Below are positions 36,701-48,700 of a stretch of 64,000 bases of DNA, in pieces (position 1 is the first letter of the stretch; each line of letters opens with the position of its first letter). The position numbers were made by a program, and so were the translations under genes. A model generated the notes under the pieces. It saw nothing but the letters and a program-made list of their open reading frames with translations. It searched no databases and had not been told where the DNA came from. Origin of the DNA: Antedon mediterranea (lineage: Eukaryota > Echinodermata > Crinoidea > Comatulida > Antedonidae); NCBI RefSeq assembly GCF_964355755.1, contig NC_092680.1, positions 19,695,001 through 19,759,000 on the forward strand. Reading direction: 5' to 3'.

Positions 36701-39700
36701 AAATTATACAACTTTCTGATGTTTCCATGGTTACGAAAATAGATCATTACCACTAGGTAGCCTGCATACGAGTATGAATTATAGCATTTATGAATAGGGT
36801 AGTACTTATTTTTAGGTCGTTTTTCAATTTAGTTTGTTCCTATTGCTCTTGATGCATTCAGGACATGTCAGGTTTGAGTTAGCTGCTGGCTTGAGGTTTA
36901 AATTTATTTTGGTTTTGAGAAATTTGTGATTGATTTCAGTTGCAATGTACCATATATATTTCAGCTGTAATGTACCATATTTCATTCAACGAGCATTAAA
37001 TTAAAGAAGATTATTTTTTTTGTCAAAAATCTTGATCTCATTTAAAATAATCAAACTCTGTTACTGGGGGATTTATAGATTGTTTTATTTTGATTAAAAT
37101 GCACATAGACCTATTTCATAAAGTGATTAATATCAACATTCAAACGACTTTAACATATTGTTAACATTTAATGACCTGTGACCTCTATAGTCTTTATCAA
37201 TTTTACGCAAAGTTCAATAATTATTTTTCACTGAAAGTTGAAACGAACAAATAATTGATGTAACATAAAACTTGATGAATTATGCGATTTATTATGATAC
37301 AATAAAATAAATGATAAACAAATATAGCAGAATATTAGGCCTACATTGAAAATTGGACATTTGTATCAAACAAACCTGCCCAAATATGTTAGTAAATTGT
37401 CAGAGTATAATAAATGGTAAAAACATAATTTTAAAAGTCACAATATGTTACGTTACATGTTATGTAAAACTAGTAAGATCATAGTTATTATACACCTAAG
37501 TATCAACAATTAGTGTTTTTTAATTTCAATATTTGCTTATGTTATGTGAGACATCTTTATGCTTCAGATTATTGTTTTTGGTTGTTATCACCGGTTAGTT
37601 TCTTTCCTTCAAATTAATTTGCAATACAGTGAATGATCTTCAAAAATCCTTGCTGAAATTCACTGAAAGCCATGGCGTAAATAAATGGATTTATTGTTAA
37701 ATTTAAAGCAAATAACAGATCAAATATTTCATGAATAATAAGATCAATACAGGAACACACATGATCAATAACACAACTTATGTAGGCTGGTGTCATTGTT
37801 ATATAAAACACAATTGTAACCAGCAATAGAGTTGATAAAAGATTTGTTTTTCTACCATCATTGTTTCTTTGCTGTGGTTGCGATGATGGATTACCAATTG
37901 TTGATCTTCTAAATAGCTTCCATATTATGCGTCCGTAACAGTATGTCATAGTTGTGATAGGTAGGAACCAGCCAATAAATGATGCAATCAGTATAGAAAT
38001 TGTGTCATTTTCACGACATTCAACAACGTCTTCATTCTTATTATAGATAATAACAGGAATCAATCCTGGTAGGTATGGAATTATAAAGCATGCGTAGTAC
38101 CAGATATTTCTTCTTGATTTGTTTTGGTGATAGATGTAGGGATGCACAACAGCAATGTATCGCTCAATTGTTATCACAACCAGATTGTATGAAGATGTAA
38201 CTAATATATACCAGCATATAATGTCTAATATAAAGGACGTTTCTGAACCATAATATGGATAACATGTAGAAAAAACAATGAACACTATAGAACCTATCAG
38301 ATCAATGACAGACTGATGAAGTAACAACTTGATTGAAAAAGACTTCTTAAAACTTCTGTTGTAAACAAACACAAAAATGACTAACAAGTTAGCAACGATA
38401 CCAATACTACTTACAACAGCGCCGGTGACAATAATAGATTTATCAAGTCCTGCTGATGAGTTATCATTCTTCATATTTATACTCCAAATACTTGTTTCTA
38501 CTTTTTTGTATCGTTTGTATTAACAACTTCAACCTGTATAACTGCAGATTATTAATACAGTAATATAGTATTGCTGACACGAATCGTTTAAAATCCAAAA
38601 CTAAAACTGATTGAAGAACTTCAAAATTGGCCGCACTCTTTGCTTTATCAAAATATAACTGTCTTCTATTGCTGAATTGATTAACGAAAGCATCATATTA
38701 AAAATGTCGCTTGTTTATTTTAACATCACCTTTGCTGTACTGTACAGCTGAGTATGCGATTGTAATTTAATGAATAAATTATATTTCATTTTAATCCATT
38801 ATTTGATACTGAATTATTTAGTACATTAAATGTATAAAATTAATGATCGATGTTATAAAATGTTATTGGTCAGGTGTTTGCCCTACTCTGACATGATTTT
38901 GTACTTTATACTAAGTACATTGAGAACATTTGCGAAAAAATTGGCAAGTAATTCTCGGGTCGGACCATGACCTCCAGATCACTAGACTGGCATTCATACC
39001 TCTGGACCACTGAGCTAGCACATGGCTAGGGGTTAGATTTGAGCCCAAGCAAGGGTACTGCACCAACAGGGTGGTAATTGTATGATAATATAATTATTAT
39101 CATGAATGTTATACATGATTTGATTTTCATTTTATAACATTAATTATGTTTATCCAAGAAACAGTACGTGAATGGCAATTGTACTTTTTGGAAGGAATGG
39201 CCTCTGTAAGCTCTGTCTACACTATCAAACTACTAGTTTGACAAAAAAGTATAATGTGTCTAAATACAGTATGGTAGTGATAAGACATCATTATGTCCAT
39301 ATATGGGCACATCACCCTTTTTTGTCGCACAAAGTTTGATAGTGTAGACAGAGCTTTTTGTAACTTGATTTGATTAATCATTTTCAATAAGAAGAAGATG
39401 TTAGATGATATGAATTCCTTCTTTTTTTTTTTCAGAGTTGCAGAAATATGTTGAAGAATTCTGTTATGTCAGATGAGGTAACATAGAAAACAATTTCTTG
39501 GTAGTTAGTTGGTGGAAAGTAAAGCAATTCCCAACAAGCTTGTTGAACCACATACTGTATGTATCATATGTGATAAAATATGAACATTGTTCATGATGTG
39601 TTGGCTAGCAAGTATTGGGCAAGCTAAATGTAAAGATAACTATCCCATTACAGTTTCTAATTCAAAGTAATATTTTGTTGAAATCAATAGATTTTTTTTG

Positions 39701-42700
39701 CGAATAGTTTATTATTTATTTATTCTTAGAACAATTAGTAGACCATGATTTATTACTTCTGTACAACGTAACTTCTTCAGTTAGCACAGCAGGAAACTCT
39801 TTTCAAATTATGTACCCAGTCCTTATCATGTACACAGGACCAATGACCTTACATCCGAAGGATGGGTAATGGCAGTATCTTGCCTAAGGATATAAGCATT
39901 ATGCCACAGATATATGATTATTACAAATTTTAAACCAGCAGTTTTATTTGCATCCTACAGGACATATCAGAAGCACTGTGCTCAATAATTCTTCTAGAAG
40001 ACAGTTCACCAAGACAAGTCTTCAAGGAATTTCTGTTAGCTAGAAAGGTAGAATACAGATGTATTGTTTTACTAGGAGCTTTCGATTCGTAACAACCTAG
40101 GAACTAGTTATGTTATTTTATGCAATTGTAGGGACATTGAGACATGTTTCTCTAGGTTCAGATGAAGATCAGCGACACAATATGCTTAGGTTCATCGCAG
40201 CAGCTCCCTAAATATGAAATTTAGTAATTTTCTATCAACATTTCATTAACATTACTTTGAATGTTTGCCATTTCAAAATAAAAGTTTTAAAGTACTGGTG
40301 AGAATGGCACATTAGCAAGAGGTGTATTATATTGAAGCATAGCAATAATATATTTCAATAGAATTTGAAAATAATTGTAATTATTTGTTACTTTTACTAT
40401 TTTATTATTGTTTTGTTTTCAGACAGCAGTACAACAATGCTTTCAAACAGCACAACATGGTATGTGGTAAATTGGTTATGAATTTTTATTGTATATTGCT
40501 ACTTCACAAATAATCATGATCATTATTATGATGATGATATACCCGCATGAGGGACGATATTTTACGCCTTACGCATACGTGACTATTTCTCACGCATCCA
40601 TAAAAATATTCAGAAAAACTATTATTTTGAAATTAGCTTGCCTATTTTGAAGGGAAATGGTCTAAGACTGCACATTATTTAATTAATTTGAGCATAATTA
40701 GGCTAGGCCTATGTTTGTTTGTATGTTTTAGTTAATGTAGTACAGGAAAGCCAACTCAATTTGGTGAAAGATCAAACATAGAGGGCGTATTTTGCGATTA
40801 TTTTGAGTTCAAATAACACAGAATGCGCTATATACAATTTTAATTTAATGTCTCACGCATTGGCTACTGAAAAAGTTGGCAGGTATATGATAATACTATC
40901 ACCATGTTGGTGCAGCACCTGCTGTTTCTTTGGCCTAGAATATGAAAAAAGCTCAGATGATGAAACTTTATGATTTGCATATTCCAGGTGCAAGTATCAA
41001 GCAGCAGGTGTGTAATGTGGTGCAACTGATCTCAACCACCATACAGCAAATTTATACAATATTCTACAGTGATCAAGATGACAAATCAGAGAAGCCAACA
41101 GATTTAAAGAACCACAATGATTCTTCTAAATCAGATCTTCTTCTGAAAACTCTCAACTCTGTAACTACACTACCACAAAATGGTAAAGGAATGATAGATA
41201 GATTTATCCAGAATATTAAGTGTAATTTGTTTACTTGATGTAACCGTTTCCTTAGTGTCGGGAGGGGCTACGCCACTCCTCTCACAAACGAGTCTAGTAC
41301 CAGTTTCTGTCACCTGGGTGGGAAGGAACAAGGTGGATAAAGAATCTTGCTCAAGGACTCAACACTGCAGGAACCGGACCGCAACCTCTGAACTGTGAAC
41401 CCAATGCTCTAACCTACTTCCCTTAAGTGCTCCTTCACACTATACATCAGAAATTAGATTCAATAATATGCAGCATAATTGCTAGTACTACACTCAGTAA
41501 TTATTTATAATAAATATTTATAATTGTGTTATTTATAGTTTGCTTCAAAATTATCTGTATGTTGGTGCTAGTGGTGACAAAGCATGTTTACTGAATTCAT
41601 AAGATGGTTCTGCTGTTATTTTATTCTTTGTTTTTTGTTTTTTTTTGTTTACTTTGATTTACTTATTTAGACGCAGAGCACTTGTTAGCTAAAGAGCTGA
41701 GTGGATCATTTGTTAAACACCTACCAACATCAATAACAGGTAAAACATATTTCTTTAGTTATGTCTTTATTACAAATTTAAAAATGAGACTAGTTGACTC
41801 TATTCGCAGTAAATCGTCTACTAGCTTCTAATGCTGAAGAGTATTTTTCTGTAAAAATTCTTGAAAATTTCAAATGTAAATGTCTACAAATGGCTCGAAC
41901 CATGCTAGTCCGATTATCGATTATACCTTCACTCTCCGGTACATACTGCACCTTACGCAATACCCAGATGATCTCCCAAAATTCAACTCAAGGTTGCTTA
42001 ACTTTTGACATCTGACAAGATGGTTGGAGACTGAATTTATGTCAAAATGTACAGCAGTAAAATATGATGTAGTTATAAGAATAATAATAAGAATATGTAA
42101 TAATATATGAATAATATTTTCAAGTTGGGAACTGAAGATTTTGGGTTAAAAATGTCGAGGTATTTTAGTACATTAATACTTTTATTCTTGTGATCAGGGT
42201 TTTGTCCAAGTCTGCGTACAGCTGCTGTAGCAATATCAGCCAAGCATTTACATCAGAGTGTTGACGAATGGATTGAAACGTGTGTACAAGATGTCCACAC
42301 TGGAGTTGGTAGACTGTTCAACTACATCAACACCATCAAAGGCTTGACGGCCATCCGTGATGCATTGTGGGAATTACTCACACAGGTATGATTTGAATTA
42401 AATTGATTACTTTAGGAACATTTTTCAGATGATCGTATTGAGTCGGGAAGCTTGACATAATTTTGTTTCAATTTTTTTTTATCTCAAAATCCAATAGCTG
42501 TTCATGCCGTTTATACCTCCCTGATTTGTTATTAGGGACATTACGAAACAGGATGGGAAGCCACAGGATGGTGCTCATGAATAATTTATGCATGAGCTTT
42601 AACAAAGTGGGCGGAGCTTAGCATGAAATTCTGTCTTAAATTTTTTAGGACGATTAAGTTTCCAGCAAACACAGGATGTCCGTAGTCCTCCCTATTACTA

Positions 42701-45700
42701 TAAATTATACAGCTTAGTCTGTGTATGTGATAATAAGTCTTTGTGAGCTTGTATTTATTATTAAATAAAGTTGTTTGTTATTTTAGGATGAAGATGTGGT
42801 CGACTGGAAGGTAGCATGTAAACATATTATGAGCCAACCATTGTCTCTATGGGGAGAATTCATTAGGCCACTATTCCTAAACAGAGCTCAGGTAACCGCC
42901 TTTTCAAGTATCGTATTATATCCAGATCACAATTTGTCGTATTTTGTGTTCTATTTTTTCTACTACTCAATGGCTTGGTATTACAGTGTCTATTCAATTC
43001 AATTTATTCCAGATTTTACAAAACAAACAATAATACATACATCACACACACACACACACCCTACAGCGAACTCAATAGGAATACATATATGCTATACTGT
43101 ATCTCTGCTGCTAGAATATTGTTGAAATAGGATTTTTTGGTAAACCTGTTATACCACCCTCTAGGTATATTTGCCATAGAAAGTTGCAAGGCAAGGCAGT
43201 GAATGTGTTAATTAAACATTGTGGTTGTGTTCAAATTAAAAAATTGTTTTTCCTGTCAGGCTATTTTACAAGATGACCTGGATAAAACTACCAGCACTAT
43301 ACAAACTGCCACCAATCAGGTAATACAGGAGATCAACTCGAATCCAGATGAAAGAGACATCGCAGCCTTTGTGTGGACAGAGTCTGTTAATGATATGCCA
43401 AATACAGCAGTCTGGACCGGAGCAACACAGAAGGCTGATGCCGGTGGTCTGTACATGAAGACTAGAGCGTTTACAAATCAAGTACAAAAGTAAGAGGATC
43501 AATATTTTTAGTAATCAGATGTACTAGGTTCTTTAAAGGCCACACAAGTATTTTGTATACAATGACTTATATTATATTCTTTATCCAGGATTGATTTTTT
43601 AGCTACTGTGAGTGAGTGGCCGAGCAGTTAAGACAGTGGAACCGTAATTAGCACAGGTTTGAGGCTCACTCGCTTCATGGTTCTGGTGGTAGAACGAGTC
43701 TTCTCGGATAAGGAATATAAACTGTAGGTCCAGTGTACACATCTAGCTCATGGTGCACTTTAAAGAACCTAGTACATCTTTTGAGACGAGTAGGGGGTTA
43801 CTCCGGTGTACTAGCAGATCACAGCCACTGATCATAACTGGGCCCACTGGGAGACCAGTCTTTGACTGAAGAGGTCACCCAGTATAAATAAAATATTTTA
43901 ATTCAATCATTACAATTTTATTTTGTATGTAGTCTGTGCTCAGTATTTAACACACAACTACAAAAACTCCTTGAAGACTTGTCCAGTTATACACAGCAGC
44001 AAGTAGACAAGAAAGATACCAAACACCAAGTCACTAGCTCTACAGGGGTGCCATTTGACCGTTATGCTGACACAGAAACACTTCATAGCTTCCTCCAAAT
44101 AGCATGTATCAAATGTGTTCATAGGTTTGTTTCTGTTCCTCATTTTTACCTTGCATAATTATAATAATATATAATTATTATTGCATATTTGTGTGCATTA
44201 ATAATCTTTCATTGTCAATGTATTTGCGGGCGCATGTGTGTGTGCGCTGTAATGTTTTGGATGAGTTTAATTGAGGCCTTCCATTTATTTGTGAGAAGGC
44301 TATGACATGAATCGGACCTCATATACTGTACCATCCTTTGATAGAGACATAGTTGCATTGATGCCACAAGTGCATTGACTATGTATTTATGTTCAAACAA
44401 AGTACATACAACATCTTAACAAATAAATTTAATCTTGTTAGAATTATAGAACATATGAGTTTACATCTAGAGACTTGTCAAAAACACCTGGCTGAGAAAA
44501 AGCAACTTCCAGAAGACTGTACCATTATTGTTGACAGGTAAGTTAAAATGAACTGGTCAGAAATGTTATATTTAATATATGTACTTAGTAATTTATAGGA
44601 AATTTACATTGATTAGCGAAGTCACAATTTACTGCTGATAATACAATATAATAACAAAGTAAAAGGACAGCAAAACTGCAAACCATTTTTGAGTTTCAAT
44701 CTGTAGGTCTTAGACAGGTAGAATTGAATGCAAGCAAAAATAATAATATCCTTTATGCAGGTGCTTGGCCCTTGGAAGAATATGTCAAGCAGTGACTGAG
44801 TTGGCTCCAAATCTACAAGTATGTGTTACCATTGCAGAACAAAAGAACAAAAAACAAAGACAATCAAGGTATACATTTTCATCACTTCTCTCTGGCAGTT
44901 TATAACTCTTCGAATGGTCACAAACCCCTGGGGTTTTTTCTGGAGATCACTGCGGAGTTTTGATGTGAAAGGGTTTATTTTTTAATATAAATAATATTTG
45001 GAAAAATATACATTACTTTTTGTATAGTGCTTACATTTCCATGTATTATATTATTTTGTATTATTGTTCTATAATATTTAGGACCCCAGCTAAGTCCTCA
45101 TGGTTCTCAAGAAGCAAGCCAGCCCCGGTAAGCACACCTCATTTACTACAATAACACTAGTAGCATAAGGATAGTAAAGGCCAATTTACAGAAACAAAAA
45201 TATAGAATCTATTTTATTCTTGTGACAATTTACACATAACGCTGTGCGGTGAGCGGAAACTCATACCCAGTACCGTTTTGATTTCACGATCATTCGGGAA
45301 ACCACCTCACGACATAGATACAGATTCTACGTGGTATACATGGTTTTCCGCTTACCATTACAACTTGTGTAAATTGGCCTTAAACAGTAAAAAAAAAAAC
45401 ACAGAATATATTGGTAGGAATGTTACCTTAAAAAAAAGATGATAATGTTTGTAAATTGTAGAAATGCCAAAGTGCAACCAAGGTATGTTATATTTAAATA
45501 TATATTTTATAGACTGTAGAAGTGACAGAGTGGAACCAAGTTAAGAAATTACTGCAAGACAAAAGTCAAGAAGCTTTTAGGTAGGTTGTGTAGAGTGCAG
45601 TGTCTATGTCATCACTATATAAATTAAACAAACTTATTATCATTACAGGCTTGTAACAAAGTTGGCAATTCCCAAAAATGTATGAAAACCATTAATGCAA

Positions 45701-48700
45701 GAAAAATTGATGTTACTTCAACCACAATCTCGTTAAAATGTATTGCACAAAAAGTTGCTTTTTAATGATGTCATTAATACAAATATTAGAAATACTGATA
45801 TTATTTTATTGTCCATAGTAATTTAAAATGGAAATACATTTGAAACTGGCATGAAATATAACAAAAATAGATATACTTATCAAATTCAGAAGATTACAAC
45901 AAAATACACAAAAATACTTACAAAAAAAATAAATAAATAAAAATACTTAATGTGTATCTGTTTTCTATGCTTAATTGTGTTTTAAAATGTTTTTCTTTGC
46001 ACAGTATATGGGGTGATTATACAGCGCAGGCATTCTTGGATGATTATCAGACTGCTGTGTTAAAGTGTACACCAGCTACTCTTCTAGCAGCATGTACAGT
46101 AAGTCATGCATCACACATGGGGGGGGGGGAGGGTTCATGTATCATGCATGGAAGAGTCATGCATCATGCATGGCAGAGTCATGCATCATACATGGAGGGG
46201 TCATGCATCATGCATGGAAGAGTCATGCATCATGCATGGAGGGGTCATGCATCATGCATGGAAGAGTCATGCATCATGCATGGAAGAGTCATGCATCATC
46301 CATAGAAGAGTCATGCATCATACATGCAGGGTCATGTATGGAGGGTTCATGCATCATGCATGGAAGAGTCATGCATCATGCATGGAAGAGTCATGCATCA
46401 TGCATGGAGGGGTCATGCATCATGCATGGAAGAGTCATGCATCATACATGCAGGTTCATGTATGGAGGGTTCATGTATCATGCATGGAAGAGTCATGCAT
46501 CATGCATGGAGGTGTCATGCATCATGCATGGAAGAGTCATGCATCATACATGCAGGGTCATGTATGGAGGGGTCATGTATCATGCATGGAGGGGTCATGT
46601 ATCACACAAGGAGGGTTCATGCATCACACTTGGAGGGTTCATGCATCACACTTGGAGGGTTCATGCATCACACTTGGAGGGTTCATGCATCACACTTGGA
46701 GGGGTCATGCATCACACTTGGAGGGTTCATGCATCACACAAGGAGGGTTCATGCATCACACTTGGAGGGTTCATGCATCACACTTGGAGGGTTCATGCAT
46801 TACACTTGGAGGGTTCATGCATTACACTTGGAGGGTTCATGCATTACACTTGGAGGGGTCATGCATTACACTTGGAGGGTTCATGCATTACACTTGGAGG
46901 GTTCATGCATTACACATGGAGGGTTCATGCATTACACTTGGAGGGTTCATGCATCACACTTGGAGGGTTCATGCATCACACTTGGAGGGGTCATGCATCA
47001 CACTTGGAGGGTTCATGCATCACACAAGGAGGGTTCATGCATCACACTTGGAGGGTTCATGCATCACACTTGGAGGGTTCATGCATCACACTTGGAGGGT
47101 TCATGCATTACACTTGGAGGGTTCATGCATTACACTTGGAGGGGTCATGCATCACACTTGGAGGGTTCATGCATCACACTTGGAGGGTTCATGCATTACA
47201 CTTGGAGGGTTCATGCATCACACATGGAGGGTTCATGCATCACACTTGGAGGGTTCATGCATTACACTTGGAGGGTTCATGCATCACACTTGGAGGGTTC
47301 ATGCATTACACTTGGAGGGTTCATGCATCACACATGGAGGGTTCATGCATCACACTTGGAGGGTTCATGCATCACACTTGGAGGGTTCATGCATTACACT
47401 TGGAGGGTTCATGCATCACACTTGGAGGGTTCATGCATTACACTTGGAGGGTTCATGCATCACACATGGAGGGTTCATGCATCACACTTGGAGGGTTCAT
47501 GCATTACACTTGGAGGGTTCATGCATCACACTTGGAGGGTTCATGCATTACACTTGGAGGGTTCATGCATTACACTTGGAGGGTTCATGCATCACACATG
47601 GAGGGTTCATGCATCACACTTGGAGGGTTCATGCATCACACTTGGAGGGTTCATGCATCACACTTGGAGGGTTCATGCATCACACTTGGAGGGTTCATGC
47701 ATTACACTTGGAGGGTTCATGCATTACACTTGGAGGGTTCATGCATCACACTTGGAGGGGTCATGCATCACACTTGGAGGGTTCATGCATCACACTTGGA
47801 GGGTTCATGCATTACACTTGGAGGGTTCATGCATCACACTTGGAGGGTTCATGCATCACACTTGGAGGGTTCATGCATCACACATGGAGGGTTCATCCAT
47901 CACACAAGGAGGGTTCATGCATCACACTTGGAGGGTTCATGCATCACACTTGGAGGGTTCATGCATCACACTTGGAGGGTTCATGCATCACACTTGGAGG
48001 GTTCATGCATCACACATGGAGGGGTCATGCATCACACTTGGAGGGGTCATGCATCACACATGGAGGGTTCATGCATCACACTTGGAGGGTTCATGCATCA
48101 CACTTGGAGGGTTCATGCATCACACATGGAGGGGTCATGCATCACACTTGGAGGGTTCATGCATCACACTTGGAGGGTTCATGCATCACACATGGAGTGG
48201 TCATGCATCACACTTGGAGGGTTCATGCATCACACATGGAGGGTTCATGCATCACACATGGAGGGTTCATGCATCACACATGGAGGGTTCATGCATCACA
48301 CATGGAGGGTTCATGCATCACACTTGGAGGGTTCATGCATCACACTTGGAGGGTTCATGCATCACACTTGGAGGGTTCATGCATCACACTTGGAGGGTTC
48401 ATGCATCACACATGGAGGGTTCATGCATCACACATGGAGGGTTCATGCATCACGCATGGAGGGTTCATGCATCACGCATGGAGGGTTCATGCATCACGCA
48501 TGGAGGGTTCATGCATCACGCATGGAGGGTTCATGCATCACGCATGGAAGGTTCATGCATCACGCATGGAGGGTTCATGCATCACGCATGGAGGGTTCAT
48601 GCATCACGCATGGAGGGTTCATGCATCACACATGGAGGGTTCATGCATCACACATGGAGGGTTCATGCATCACACATGGAGGGGTCATGCATCACACATG

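Larger units (their letters stand above)
38475..39435. other. End of COG1 intron 5 after the GPCR array
   Basis: Holds an inverted SINE-W copy and MITE-A copy 7; otherwise no gene is visible. TGAATAAATTATATTTCA near 38770 recalls the shared GPCR 5' flank, a remnant of the ancestral unit. Confidence 0.45.
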
